Below, piece by piece: positions 1 to 8,600 of a stretch of 64,000 bases of DNA. Under the pieces are notes generated by a model, which was given only the letters and a program-made list of their open reading frames with translations, ran no database searches and was not told the origin of the DNA. Both the position numbers and the translations under genes were made by a program. Positions within the stretch are counted from its first letter, which is position 1, and each line of letters opens with the position of its first letter. The stretch comes from G963664225 sp964538065 (GTDB taxonomy: Bacteria > Verrucomicrobiota > Verrucomicrobiia > Limisphaerales > UBA1319), in NCBI GenBank assembly GCA_964538065.1, contig CAZIDG010000008.1, forward strand, positions 22,873 to 86,872, read 5' to 3'.

Positions 1-1
1 T

Positions 2-193
2 GCCGGAGCCGTTCTGGACGCCCGCTCCAAGGATTTTCCCCTCAAATCGCGTGACATCGTATATGTGAGCCGCAAGCCCTGGTCCAAGGCCGAGGACTTG
101 CTCAATGCAGCCATATCAGACTTTGCCCGTAGCGCCATCATCACGTGGACCGGCCAGAATGTGGGGCCGTGGATCACTTCACCCATTTTCTAA
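2..193 (+). CDS. C-terminal end of a polysaccharide export (Wza/SLBB-type) protein, partial
   Basis: The window opens inside this gene, and only the last 63 codons, ending in TAA, are visible. The peptide contains 'LKSRDIVYVSRKPWSKAEDL', a form typical of the last SLBB/soluble-ligand-binding repeat of outer-membrane polysaccharide export proteins ('..DIVYVP..P'), followed by a hydrophobic or aromatic tail. The next gene starts 5 bp downstream and is also a polysaccharide export lipoprotein, so the two are probably co-transcribed paralogues in an exopolysaccharide locus extending left of the window. The family call rests on a short fragment plus its neighbour. The N-terminus, any lipobox and the domain count cannot be seen. 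Confidence 0.6.
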   Translation, partial: AGAVLDARSKDFPLKSRDIVYVSRKPWSKAEDLLNAAISDFARSAIITWTGQNVGPWITSPIF

Positions 194-198
194 TCGCC

Positions 199-1287
199 AT
201 GAATATTCGTCCTTTTCTCCTTTTGACGTGTGCGGCTGCCTTGCTGGTGGCGGGATGCAAGCACTATGGGCCGCAGTTCGACGCAGCGAAACACCCGGAA
301 ACACCATGGAATCCGGCGGCAGCGCGCTTGGACCAGAAGGCTTTTTCCGCGCTGGACAACACCAACAGGCTGGATTCAGGCTGGCTCAAGGCTCCCACCA
401 ATTTCTTCACATTGGGGCCGGGGGATGTGATCGAAATGGAAATCATGGGTTCCCCTGCCTCAAGATCCACCGCCTTGGTGGGCCCGGATGGCAAAATTTA
501 TTACGATCTGCTGCCGGGGATCTTCGTGTGGGGCAAGACCGTTGCCGAGGTTAAGGTCATGGTGGAAAATGAGTTCACGCGGTTTGTTCGCACCAAGCCC
601 GAAATGACGCTGACTCTGCGAAGCGTGGCGAGTCGACAGATCTGGCTCCTGGGCAGTGTGCAACAACCCGGTGTTTACTCGTTGGCAACGCCCATGACCC
701 TCCTCGAAGCCATCTCCATGGCTGGGGGAACGATCATCACACCAGGATCCTCTGAGGATTTTACTGATTTGAAAAACAGTTTCGTGATGCGGGAGGGGCG
801 CCGGTTGCCGGTGGACCTCTACCAGTTGCTCAAATTGGGTGATCTCACTCAAAACATATATCTCCAACCCGATGATTTCGTGTATCTTAGGTCAGCAGTG
901 GCGCGTAATGTCTATGTGTTGGGAGCTGTGGCTCGCCCCAACATCATCCCGTTTGCGGAAAAGATCTCACTCGTCACCGCGATCGCTGGAGCAGGTGGTC
1001 CTGTCCCCTACGCTTACCAGAGCCATGTGGCCATCGTTCGCGGGTCACTTGCCGAGCCCAAGATCGCGATTGTGGATTACGGGACGATAGTGAAGGGAAA
1101 AACCAAGGACGTGCTGCTGGAGCCAGGGGATATTGTCTATATGCCTTTTGCGCCCTACCGGCAACTTGCCATCTTTGGAGATCAGATCCTCCAGCAGTTT
1201 GTGCGCACCATCGCCCTCAATGAAGGCCGCAACGCGGTTATTAAGGGTGCCGAGCCTGTCGGCAGCAGCATTGGCGTGGGATACTAA
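199..1287 (+). CDS. polysaccharide biosynthesis/export lipoprotein (Poly_export + SLBB)
   Basis: A 362-residue protein likely to form or gate an outer-membrane channel for exopolysaccharide. The start at 199 gives a clean lipoprotein signal: hydrophobic residues 4-16, then lipobox VAGC with Cys20. An in-frame start at 145 would bury this signal and overlap the previous gene. Residues about 75-165 match the Poly_export domain ('LGPGDVIEMEIMG', 'VGPDGKIYYDLLPGIFVWG'). Two SLBB-like repeats follow ('IWLLGSVQQPGVYSL' and 'VYVLGAVARPNIIPF'), with a third 'LEPGDIVYMPF' unit before the C-terminus. It sits 5 bp after another export-protein tail and converges on the PEP-CTERM operon, in line with the known association of exosortase systems with EPS loci. 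The family is secure. The polymer exported is unknown. Confidence 0.88.
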   Translation: MNIRPFLLLTCAAALLVAGCKHYGPQFDAAKHPETPWNPAAARLDQKAFSALDNTNRLDSGWLKAPTNFFTLGPGDVIEMEIMGSPASRSTALVGPDGKIYYDLLPGIFVWGKTVAEVKVMVENEFTRFVRTKPEMTLTLRSVASRQIWLLGSVQQPGVYSLATPMTLLEAISMAGGTIITPGSSEDFTDLKNSFVMREGRRLPVDLYQLLKLGDLTQNIYLQPDDFVYLRSAVARNVYVLGAVARPNIIPFAEKISLVTAIAGAGGPVPYAYQSHVAIVRGSLAEPKIAIVDYGTIVKGKTKDVLLEPGDIVYMPFAPYRQLAIFGDQILQQFVRTIALNEGRNAVIKGAEPVGSSIGVGY

Positions 1288-1306
1288 CAGGCTGAGGGTG
1301 TTAAGA

Positions 1307-2026
1307 TTACGAACGAGCTTGGCGACGGTTGCGCCGCGCCAGGCTCGCAAAGGCCATCAAGGCCACGCCTGTTGCCAAGGCATATGTGCGTGGTTCGGGC
1401 ACACCTGATAATTCCAATCCCCAACTAACCAGGGTGGACTCGCCGGTCTCGGCAAAATCGCTGATGGCCAGCGTCCAGACGCCGTTGGCATTTAGACCAT
1501 TAAAACTGCTTAAAAAGGCGGTGCGGCTGTCTGTAAGTTGCGTGTTCGCTGCGGCGGTGGTGCGGCCATCAGGAGCCCATGTTCCAGTAAGCGCTCCCCC
1601 CAGCGGGATGTTATGGGCTCCATTCAGCGTCAAGCGGTACACATGGATGTCTCCATTGGCGGCCGCATCATCCAGGGTGACATTGCTCAGACCGGCATCG
1701 CTGTATCCATACTCAGGAAACTGAAGCGAACTGGCCGCCCGTCCAACCCGGTTTAGGAGTACTGAATATCCACTTTCGTGGCTCAAGGTGACGAACAGAT
1801 CCCCATTCAGTCCACCGCTGATGTTCAATACCACATTCACATCCTGCACGTAGAGGATGCTGGATGTGACCGTTTGCTGGTTGATCAGGCCGAAGCCTGA
1901 ACCTCCCTGGTTGTCTGGTGCTTTTTGGTTGATGCTGTCGAAAGAATATTGTTCAAACAGGGCCGCATGGGCTGAGAGCCCCAGCAGCACTGCGCCACCT
2001 GTAATGATGCCCCCTATGATTTTCAT
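1307..2026 (-). CDS. PEP-CTERM sorting-domain protein with a proprotein-convertase-like P domain
   Basis: A 239-residue secreted protein. It has an N-terminal signal peptide (MKIIGGIITGG.. to AHA) and a C-terminal PEP-CTERM tripartite tail: VPEP motif near residue 209, a hydrophobic helix, then a basic 'RRNRR' cluster. The tail is the recognition signal for an exosortase, which is not in this window. The middle resembles the P/Homo B beta-sandwich of subtilisin-like convertases ('VNVVLNISGGLNGDLFVTL', 'GVWTLAISDFAETGESTLVSWGLELSG'), but no protease domain is attached. The ATG at 2026 is preferred because the in-frame extension to 2053 precedes the signal peptide and overlaps the upstream gene. 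It starts 23 bp after the FN3 protein, so the two form one operon. Confidence 0.88.
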   Translation of the reverse strand: MKIIGGIITGGAVLLGLSAHAALFEQYSFDSINQKAPDNQGGSGFGLINQQTVTSSILYVQDVNVVLNISGGLNGDLFVTLSHESGYSVLLNRVGRAASSLQFPEYGYSDAGLSNVTLDDAAANGDIHVYRLTLNGAHNIPLGGALTGTWAPDGRTTAAANTQLTDSRTAFLSSFNGLNANGVWTLAISDFAETGESTLVSWGLELSGVPEPRTYALATGVALMAFASLARRNRRQARS

Positions 2027-2049
2027 GCTGTGTGTGTTACACCGATGTC

Positions 2050-3156
2050 TCAAGGTACTGTGATTCGGTAATACCGTGTCGAATACTTTACCGCCTCCGT
2101 ATCCTTGAATATAACGGAACCATCATTTTGTGCAACTGCCGTTCCGATTTTTACCCACGCTGTGAGATTGGTGCTCGCCTCAACGGCGTAAGAGAATCCC
2201 GGCAGCCCTTGAAATGACGCCGTAATCGCCCCATCGAATTCAACCTGCACCTTGCTGGCGGAACGTGCGGGCTTGGTGGTGATCTCCTGCAATAAGACCA
2301 GTACCTTGGCCGTGCTCTGATTGCCATGACTGTCTGCGATGGTGTACTCAAATTCATCATCACCATCGAATCCCATGGGAGGCGTGTAATAGATCAGCCC
2401 CTCGCTTAACACCACGCTTGCGTTATACAGGCTTGTGGGACTGACCGAAACAATCTGAAGAGTATCACCATCGAACTCCAAATCGTTCCGCAATAATTTG
2501 GCAGGCGAGATGCGGGAAGTTGTATCGAAGTTGGCGGTGACATTGTCAGCTACTGCGACAGGTGGATCGTCCACTGGCGCAACGACTATCGTGACCGTGG
2601 CTACCGCTGAGGTTGATGTTCCGTCACTCACGACATAGGAGAAGGTGTCTGTGCCAAAGAAGTTGGTTTTGGGGACATAATTTAATGCAGGGGCAGTCCC
2701 TCCCAGCGTTCCTCTCAGTGGAGCTTGAGTAATCGTGTACGTTAGGGCGGCACCTGTAGGACTCTGACCAGACAGGTTGACAGTCGTCGGGCTGTCTTCC
2801 AATGTGCTCAGATTCAAGGTCTCTGCTGTAGGCGGACCGGCCTTGGGTGTCCAGGAGACTTCGTTGGACGGTTCGCTCTCAAGTCCATAACTATTGTAGG
2901 CGGTGACGACGAAATAATAGGTGATTCCTTCGGTCAGGTTGGACACGGTTCCCGAGGTCTGTTTGCCTATATTCTGGGATTGGTTATGAATGCCACTTGT
3001 GGTGCCCCAATAGAGAATATATCCACTTAACCCCGCGTCAGTGACGGGGTCCCATTCAAGCGTAACCTTGTGGCCGGTGAAGGCCCATCCATTGGTCCCG
3101 CAAAACGTAGTCAGCATCCATGCGACTAAATAACAAACACTCCGGCCAAACTTCAT
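2050..3156 (-). CDS. secreted fibronectin type III / cadherin-like Ig-domain protein
   Basis: A 368-residue secreted protein. It has a signal peptide (MKFGRSVCYLVAWML to GWAF), an FN3 domain at about 27-105 ('VTLEWDPVTDAGLSGYILYW', 'YYFVVTAYNSYGLESEPSNEV'), two cadherin/tandem-95-like units at about 110-195 and 197-290 ('TDTFSYVVSDGTST', 'GDDEFEYTIADSHGN'), and a C-terminal module with 'VEASTNLTAWVKIG' ending in 'YYRITVP', a hallmark of verrucomicrobial secreted proteins. No catalytic domain is visible, so an adhesive or matrix role is likely. It is the first gene of an operon with the PEP-CTERM protein. A strong Shine-Dalgarno (AAAGGTGAG) lies just upstream, and a sigma-54-like element sits about 40 bp before the start. 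Confidence 0.85.
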   Translation of the reverse strand: MKFGRSVCYLVAWMLTTFCGTNGWAFTGHKVTLEWDPVTDAGLSGYILYWGTTSGIHNQSQNIGKQTSGTVSNLTEGITYYFVVTAYNSYGLESEPSNEVSWTPKAGPPTAETLNLSTLEDSPTTVNLSGQSPTGAALTYTITQAPLRGTLGGTAPALNYVPKTNFFGTDTFSYVVSDGTSTSAVATVTIVVAPVDDPPVAVADNVTANFDTTSRISPAKLLRNDLEFDGDTLQIVSVSPTSLYNASVVLSEGLIYYTPPMGFDGDDEFEYTIADSHGNQSTAKVLVLLQEITTKPARSASKVQVEFDGAITASFQGLPGFSYAVEASTNLTAWVKIGTAVAQNDGSVIFKDTEAVKYSTRYYRITVP

Positions 3157-3569
3157 GACTCACCTTTCTCCTATAAGGCGATTTCGAAACATAGCACGTA
3201 TTCTGCCGTCGTCCGCAAAAGGATTTGATTTTGACGTCACGTCTGCAGCCAGAGGAGGTGTGCATGGGGTTTAAAATAATCGTAAGTAACTAGTTATAAA
3301 TATGTAACAAAGACACACAAGTGCATGGTGGCGACAGGAAAATATTGCTATTAGCATTAATAATCACTTAACAAACAGGGGCGGCCTCGCCTGGGGAGGC
3401 TGGTCCATTTTTTGAAAAGTGTCCTGAATATGTTCAATGAACCTCTGCGATTTTGACAACCTTTGCCCCTCGTGGAAGGGGGGGCAACAGCCTGGGTTCA
3501 GCAGGGTCCTGAATCAGGACACGTAAATCCAGGTTTGCCATGGGAGCCCGGTTGTGATGTGCTGGATAG
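3157..3569. other. intergenic regulatory region upstream of the FN3 operon and the RHH gene
   Basis: No gene is visible in these 413 bp. An AT-rich core holds TAACTAGTTA (perfect palindrome, 3287-3296) overlapping TTATAAATATGTAAC (3294-3308). The second sequence recurs exactly at 40823-40837 upstream of another large secreted-protein gene. TGACGTCA (perfect 8-bp palindrome) lies at 3232-3239. On the minus strand the 15-mer lies about 86 bp upstream of the sigma-54-like element, the usual distance for an enhancer-binding-protein site. Confidence 0.45.
3193..3208 (-). promoter_or_regulatory. candidate sigma-54 (-24/-12) promoter of the FN3/PEP-CTERM operon
   Basis: Read on the minus strand the site is CGGCAGAATACGTGCT. 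The -24 GG (3207-3206) and -12 GC (3195-3194) are separated by exactly 10 bases, as sigma-54 promoters require, and the match to TGGCAC-N5-TTGC is good. The predicted transcript start near 3182 leaves a leader of about 26 nt carrying the ribosome-binding site. PrsR, encoded nearby, is a sigma-54 activator. The prediction is by eye and has not been scored against the background. Confidence 0.5.
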
Positions 3570-3824
3570 ATGCCAAATCATCGAAAGGCGAACAAAAAGA
3601 TCATCAGCACATGGCTCGATCAGGAGATCATCCGTCAGATGGATGAAGCTGCGCAGCGGGAGGGGACCAATCGGTCGGACTTCATGCAAGCCGCGGTGTT
3701 TCACTATTTGCGGATGCGCGGCATGGAGGTACATGCCACCCCATCAAGAGTGGCCAAGGAAGATGCACCAGCTTCCCCGAAGGTTGAAGCGACTGCCAGC
3801 GAACTGGATGTGACATTACTTTAG
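3570..3824 (+). CDS. small ribbon-helix-helix DNA-binding protein
   Basis: An 84-residue protein. Residues about 9-50 fit the RHH/CopG fold: a short basic beta strand ('KKIISTWLD'), helix 1 ('QEIIRQMDEAAQREG'), the turn 'TNRSDFM', and helix 2 ('QAAVFHYLRMRG'). The C-terminal 30 residues are Pro/Ala-rich and probably disordered. Such proteins bind DNA as dimers, and many are antitoxins or autoregulators. No toxin-like partner ORF follows: the next gene is prsR on the other strand, ending 44 bp downstream. It may regulate the intergenic region it shares with the FN3/PEP-CTERM operon, but this is inference from position only. Confidence 0.72.
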   Translation: MPNHRKANKKIISTWLDQEIIRQMDEAAQREGTNRSDFMQAAVFHYLRMRGMEVHATPSRVAKEDAPASPKVEATASELDVTLL

Positions 3825-3867
3825 AGTCTTGGGTCTCCAATAACCTGGTTGGCTTCGGTAGGTGAGA

Positions 3868-5223
3868 TTATTCCCGGTCGCGTTTGATGCCCAGTTTGTC
3901 CATCATTTCGTATAGAGTGGGGCGGCTTACGCCCAGTTCCTCTGCTGCACGGCTGATTTTCCCCTGATGACGTTGGAGCGATTCCCTGATCAGGCGTGTC
4001 TCGAGTGTTTCACGGGCTTCCTTCAAGGTCTTGGGTGGATTGCCGCCGTTTTCATCCAATTCAAGGTCTGCAGCGGTGACACGCGAAGCTTCAGCCATGA
4101 TTACGGCACGTTTGACCCGGTTTTCCAATTCGCGGACGTTTCCCTGCCAGGAGTGCTGTTGCATGGCCCGTATGGCTTCGGGGGTGAAACGAGGCGCGTC
4201 CTTGCCGTTTTGTGTGGCAAATCGTTTCAGGAAAGACTGGGCCAGGAGGGCGATGTCTCCACCACGCTCACGCAACGGGGGGAGTTTGATCGAAACGACG
4301 GCCAGACGGAAGAAAAGGTCCTCCCGGAAGGTTTTGCGTTCCAAGGCAAGCCGTAAATCGCTGTTTGTGGCAGCGACCACCCGGGTATCAATGGCAATTT
4401 TGGAACGCCCGCCAACCCGCTCAATGATCTGATCCTGGAGGAAACGCAGGAGTTTGACCTGCAGAGGCAGGGGCAATTCACCGATTTCGTCCAGGAACAA
4501 GGTGCCGCCCTGAGCGGACTCGATGCGTCCGGCACGCTGGGCATGGGCTCCCGTGAAGGAGCCTTTTTCGTGGCCGAAGAGTTCACTTTCCAGGAGATTT
4601 TCAGGGATGGCGCCGCAGTTGATGGCCACGAAGGGGCCATCTTTCCGGGGACTGCGCCGGTGGATGGCTTGGGCCACCATTTCCTTGCCAGTGCCACTTT
4701 CGCCGAGGATGAGCACGGAGGCATTGGTGGCTGCCACTTTGCGTATGATGCCGAACACATCCTGCATTTCCGTGCTGGTGCCAAGCATGCCTTCAAAGGT
4801 GTCAGTGCTCAAATGCTGCTGCATGTCGCGGTATTCGCGCTCGAGCTGGGCGACATGGAAGGCGCGTTTGAGAATGATCTGCAGTTCCTCCATTTGCAGC
4901 GGCTTGCAGAGGAAATCATAGGCGCCGGATCCCACGGCCTGCAAAGCGTTGGTTTTTTCAGACTGGCCCGTGGCGATGATGACTTTGGTGCAGGCACCCA
5001 TGCCGACAATTTCCGAGAGGGTGGCCATCCCCTCGGTGGGATCGGCTGGGTTAGGTGGCAGTCCAAGGTCCAGTAAAACAACCATGGGCCGATGCTCCGT
5101 GAAGGCTGTCATGGCGCTGGCTCGATCCTCCGCCATCACGACATCATAGTCGCGCGTCAGGGCCCACTTCATTTGCGAGCGTATATCTTCATCATCATCC
5201 ACGATGAGCAGTTTCGGTTTCAT
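3868..5223 (-). CDS. prsR: PEP-CTERM/exosortase system sigma-54 response regulator PrsR
   Basis: A 451-residue response regulator in the layout REC (1-125, phospho-acceptor Asp52, Lys107), central AAA+ domain (about 145-375, Walker A GESGTGKE at 173-180), and a C-terminal Fis-type helix-turn-helix ('ISRAAEELGVSRPTLYEMM'). The sigma-54 contact loop reads GSFTGA (221-226) rather than canonical GAFTGA. The REC domain carries the inserted 'GLPPNPADPTEGM' segment characteristic of PrsR-type regulators. It overlaps prsK by 4 bp (ATGA), so the pair is translationally coupled. In known systems PrsK phosphorylates PrsR, which activates sigma-54 promoters of PEP-CTERM and EPS genes. Such targets are proposed here at 3193-3208 and 40748-40763. 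Confidence 0.93.
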   Translation of the reverse strand: MKPKLLIVDDDEDIRSQMKWALTRDYDVVMAEDRASAMTAFTEHRPMVVLLDLGLPPNPADPTEGMATLSEIVGMGACTKVIIATGQSEKTNALQAVGSGAYDFLCKPLQMEELQIILKRAFHVAQLEREYRDMQQHLSTDTFEGMLGTSTEMQDVFGIIRKVAATNASVLILGESGTGKEMVAQAIHRRSPRKDGPFVAINCGAIPENLLESELFGHEKGSFTGAHAQRAGRIESAQGGTLFLDEIGELPLPLQVKLLRFLQDQIIERVGGRSKIAIDTRVVAATNSDLRLALERKTFREDLFFRLAVVSIKLPPLRERGGDIALLAQSFLKRFATQNGKDAPRFTPEAIRAMQQHSWQGNVRELENRVKRAVIMAEASRVTAADLELDENGGNPPKTLKEARETLETRLIRESLQRHQGKISRAAEELGVSRPTLYEMMDKLGIKRDRE

Positions 5224-7424
5224 AGGGTTGGTTGGATGGGCAGTAATAATCGGAAAGTTGTACCCTGGCCAGGCTGGCTTGTGACTTCAAAACGACCATG
5301 ATGGGCATCCACAATGGCTTTGCTGTGGAACATCCCGATGCCGATGCCTTTTTTCTTGGTGGTCTGAAAGGGGCGGAACAGGGAACGGTTGATAAATTCG
5401 GGAGACATGCCACATCCATTGTCGGATACGGCCAAAACCGCCCAGCCGTTGAGCTGGTCGGTGGATATCTGGATGGCGCCAGACTTGCCCACAGCATCGC
5501 GCGCATTCAACAGCAGGTTGACAATCACTTTGTTCAACTGAACCGGATCGGCCTGTACTTGTGGCAGGGTCTTCCACTCGTGCGAGAGGGTGATGCCCGG
5601 CACATCACCAATGCTGGCGCAGGCTTCCTCTGCGAGTTTGTTCAAATCACACGGCTGGGGGGAAATCTTGAGCTCCTGCCTCAGGAGCGTGAGCCGGCTG
5701 ATGAGGTCGTTGATATGGGTTACACTTTTGGAGACCGCCCGCATCGCATCCTCACGGAAGGCTGGATCCTCAAAGTGGACCTGCAGATTCTGAAGCATCA
5801 GGGAGAGGGTTGAGGCGGTGTTTTTCAAATCATGCACGAAAAAGGCCGACATGGTTTGAAAGGCCTCCATCTCCTTGGCCTGGAGGAGCCGTTTGGACAG
5901 GCGGAGACTGAGCAGGCTGCTCCCGATCTGGTCTCCCAGGCATTTGAGTAGATCGAGGTCTTCAAGGGAGTAAGTAAGGCCGCTTACTCGATCCCCGACC
6001 ACCATCAACCCCATGAGCTGCCCTGAGGAAACCAGGGGGACGCAAATGCGGGTTCCGCCATTGGGAAAAAAGGCTGGATTGCATTGCTTGAGCGTTTCCA
6101 CCCAGGGGTCGCGTCGTTCATTGAGGTCAATCGGCTGGGTTTGATGCAGAAGCGCATCAAAAATCGCAGTCCAGTTTGCACCTGCATCCACCAGGTCCGA
6201 GGCACGGGCCTCAGGCATGGAAGTCGAGGCGGCAAAAAGGAGGCGCTCGCGCGATTCATCGGCCAGCCAGATGGTGACCGACAACACATTGAACGTTTCA
6301 GACATCCATTTGGTAACCTCACGGCACAGATCAATGTCGTTGACCAGTGAGACAGTACGCTCGGTGAAGGTGGCCCAAACCTTGCGGTAATCGTGAATGG
6401 GGCGGTGGAAATGATGGCTGACAAAACGTTGAAGGCGCTGGCGCAACCGGTCGGAGAACAACAGGATGGCCAGCAGAACGATCGCAGCGAGGACAATGAA
6501 GGATTGCAGGGCGAACAGGTTGGACCCGCCCCATGGACTGACCAGCTTTGCGAATATCCCCACAGCCAGGAGATACAGGCCGGCCAGCAGCACAGTCAGC
6601 GAATTGAAGATGACCGTATGCGAGGGGTAAAGGTCCACATTGAAGAGGCTGGAGCGTTTCAAAGAAAGGGCAATCAATCCACAGGAGATCAACAGTGCTG
6701 TGGCATTGAGGGCGCTAAAAGACAGGGTGGTGGCTGAAAAGAGTAATGCCTGGCTGCTGGTAAAAATACGAACAATAAACAACACTCCCAACCCCAAAAT
6801 CATGAACTTAATCCGCCAACGCATGGTGCCGACGGATGTGCGGAAGGTCCGCTCGAGGTTCATCAGGATCAATACAGCCCCCAATAAATAAATAATGTTG
6901 AGGGCCTTGGCGGGGCCTCCAAAAGCAATCAGCCAATCGCCGCCGGGGCCCAGGGATTGTACGTTGACCACCATTTGCTCATAAAACACAGTCAGAACCC
7001 CGAGGGGGGCAAGAAAGGCGGTTCCGATCACCGGCCACCAGCGGTGGAGGAACTCGCGATGGTTGCCGCGTGAATAACAGAGGCTGAACACCAGCCAGGT
7101 GCCGGGCTGCAATGCCATGGCGGCCCAGGCATATGTTTTCCAGCGCATGATGTTGCCGGAGGAATCCCCCCAGGCACCCATGCCCATGCATGCTGCTTCA
7201 AGAGACAACAGCGCCATGCCCAGCGCAAAACTGGCCGAGGCAATCGAACGGCGCTCATTCCAGAACGCTGTAATGGCCAGGCCCAGTCCGAACACGGCGC
7301 TTGCATACGCCAATATCATGGCGACAAACATAAGGGGCAAACTTGCGCCAGGCATGGAATCTGATTGCAGCCACACCCATGACTGGCAACAAGACAGGAC
7401 CGAGCCAGTGGTGGCTAGGGGCAA
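5220..7424 (-). CDS. prsK: PEP-CTERM/exosortase system sensor histidine kinase PrsK
   Basis: A 734-residue membrane histidine kinase. The first 310 residues or so carry about eight to ten membrane helices. A GAF-like sensor region follows (about 350-500), then the dimerisation box with 'FFVHDLKNTASTLS' (the phospho-His lies in HDLKN, typical of PrsK), and an HATPase domain with 'NLLLNARDAVG', 'DNGCGMS' and 'GIGIGMFHSK'. The start is TTG at 7424, chosen because AAGGAG lies 6 nt upstream on the minus strand. The first downstream ATG (7355) has no ribosome-binding site. It precedes and overlaps prsR. The stimulus is unknown. Confidence 0.9.
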   Translation of the reverse strand: MPLATTGSVLSCCQSWVWLQSDSMPGASLPLMFVAMILAYASAVFGLGLAITAFWNERRSIASASFALGMALLSLEAACMGMGAWGDSSGNIMRWKTYAWAAMALQPGTWLVFSLCYSRGNHREFLHRWWPVIGTAFLAPLGVLTVFYEQMVVNVQSLGPGGDWLIAFGGPAKALNIIYLLGAVLILMNLERTFRTSVGTMRWRIKFMILGLGVLFIVRIFTSSQALLFSATTLSFSALNATALLISCGLIALSLKRSSLFNVDLYPSHTVIFNSLTVLLAGLYLLAVGIFAKLVSPWGGSNLFALQSFIVLAAIVLLAILLFSDRLRQRLQRFVSHHFHRPIHDYRKVWATFTERTVSLVNDIDLCREVTKWMSETFNVLSVTIWLADESRERLLFAASTSMPEARASDLVDAGANWTAIFDALLHQTQPIDLNERRDPWVETLKQCNPAFFPNGGTRICVPLVSSGQLMGLMVVGDRVSGLTYSLEDLDLLKCLGDQIGSSLLSLRLSKRLLQAKEMEAFQTMSAFFVHDLKNTASTLSLMLQNLQVHFEDPAFREDAMRAVSKSVTHINDLISRLTLLRQELKISPQPCDLNKLAEEACASIGDVPGITLSHEWKTLPQVQADPVQLNKVIVNLLLNARDAVGKSGAIQISTDQLNGWAVLAVSDNGCGMSPEFINRSLFRPFQTTKKKGIGIGMFHSKAIVDAHHGRFEVTSQPGQGTTFRLLLPIQPTL

Positions 7425-7430
7425 ACGACG

Positions 7431-7436
7431 CTCCTT
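7431..7436 (-). promoter_or_regulatory. Shine-Dalgarno supporting the TTG start of prsK
   Basis: AAGGAG on the minus strand, 6 nt before TTG at 7424. It decides the unusual start codon over the ATG 69 bp downstream. Confidence 0.7.
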
Positions 7437-7559
7437 AGACGTCCATGCAAAGCTAGTCTAAGGTTAGCGTAAGGCCCAAAGATGTAAACCACGAATTTAA
7501 TAAAATATATCTTGCGTCGCATTTTCGTCAGCCTTCACATGAAGTGCGCATATTGTTGA

Positions 7560-8492
7560 TTATGATTGGGATTCATCGCCACAACATGCCCCCGTTTCCT
7601 CATGCTCTGGCTTGAGAGGGATGGTGTTTTTTAGCCATTTCCGAGGCGAATCCTTATAGAACGCACGCCCTTCATGCAGTGACAGGTGTTCCAATTTGCG
7701 ATGACGTGCCTTCATGTACGAATGGACCCTTTCCAGTTGATGATCCTCCATATCATGGAAGAGGGTGGAACCAAGCCGATGGCGAACAATGGACAGATCA
7801 TGCAGGTGTCCAAGATGATTGCCCAGGCGCCGAAGGTGCTCATGGGGACAATGCGAGTCGCCAGGTTGCATCGGCACCACCATGTCCAATTGGTGCAGCA
7901 GGCATTTAACCCGCTTGCGAAATTCGTGCATGTGCCTCGTCGTCGTATGCAGGAGGGCACATCGGAGGGCTTTGCGTCCTGAGCGGTAAGCTTTGCGCAA
8001 ACCCTCTCGAATCACCTTTTCATCCACCGCTTCTTGCGACAGACGGTTGACCAGGCCAGATGAGCGATTCAGTGTGCCGACTGCATCATTTACGGCTTCT
8101 GGTGTGAGGTCTTCCAACGCGTTGTAGGCAACGTGTTCCACCAAATGCAGCAACCAGGGTCGGATGCTGCGCGCACTCTTACGCGTGGCCAGGTATTGGC
8201 AGGTCGCATGAACCACCTGGGCATCCCGATGGGGTGACAATTTCCGCCCTGCATCCCGCAGAGCGATGTTTTGTCGCGTGAAAGAGGCTTTTCTCAGCAA
8301 AGGTCGAATCAAGCGCAGCAACGCCCTCATTTTTTTGATCTGAACACGAACGATGTGGACTGATTCGGGGTCGTTTGGCGCCATGTTTATCTGCACAGCG
8401 GCATCATGGGTCAGGGCACGGGCGATTCGCTTAAGATCTGCTGCCTGGATCTTATGTTTTCGTACGGCATCCCTTTTCGGCTCATGGAGCAT
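7560..8492 (-). CDS. CHAD domain protein
   Basis: A 310-residue, strongly basic, all-helical protein rich in His and Arg. It matches the CHAD (conserved histidine alpha-helical) domain twice: 'VHIVRVQIKKMRALLRLIRP' near residue 45 and 'MHEFRKRVKCLLHQLDMV' near residue 190. These are the paired H-x-x-R-x-x-x-K/R-x-x-R motifs that bind polyphosphate in characterised CHAD proteins. No CYTH/triphosphatase domain is fused and no ppk or ppx gene is adjacent. The ATG at 8492 has AAAGG upstream and is preferred over a TTG at 8534. The C-terminal tail has 'ACCGDE'. It is transcribed alone between prsK and the transglutaminase gene. Linking it to polyphosphate is family knowledge and cannot be read from the sequence itself. 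Confidence 0.82.
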   Translation of the reverse strand: MLHEPKRDAVRKHKIQAADLKRIARALTHDAAVQINMAPNDPESVHIVRVQIKKMRALLRLIRPLLRKASFTRQNIALRDAGRKLSPHRDAQVVHATCQYLATRKSARSIRPWLLHLVEHVAYNALEDLTPEAVNDAVGTLNRSSGLVNRLSQEAVDEKVIREGLRKAYRSGRKALRCALLHTTTRHMHEFRKRVKCLLHQLDMVVPMQPGDSHCPHEHLRRLGNHLGHLHDLSIVRHRLGSTLFHDMEDHQLERVHSYMKARHRKLEHLSLHEGRAFYKDSPRKWLKNTIPLKPEHEETGACCGDESQS

Positions 8493-8600
8493 GCAACCTT
8501 TAGTTTTGAAGGTAGTGTAACATATTGTCGGCAACCCAGGTATTCATTCCGTGCAACGCCTTGCCATGCCGGATATATCAGCGTGTGGCCTGGGGGATTG

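Noticed and set aside
3411..3426. second sigma-54-like site (TGG..TTGA) on the plus strand before the RHH gene
   Set aside because: The -12 GC is GA and the downstream distance to the gene is long; not better than chance.
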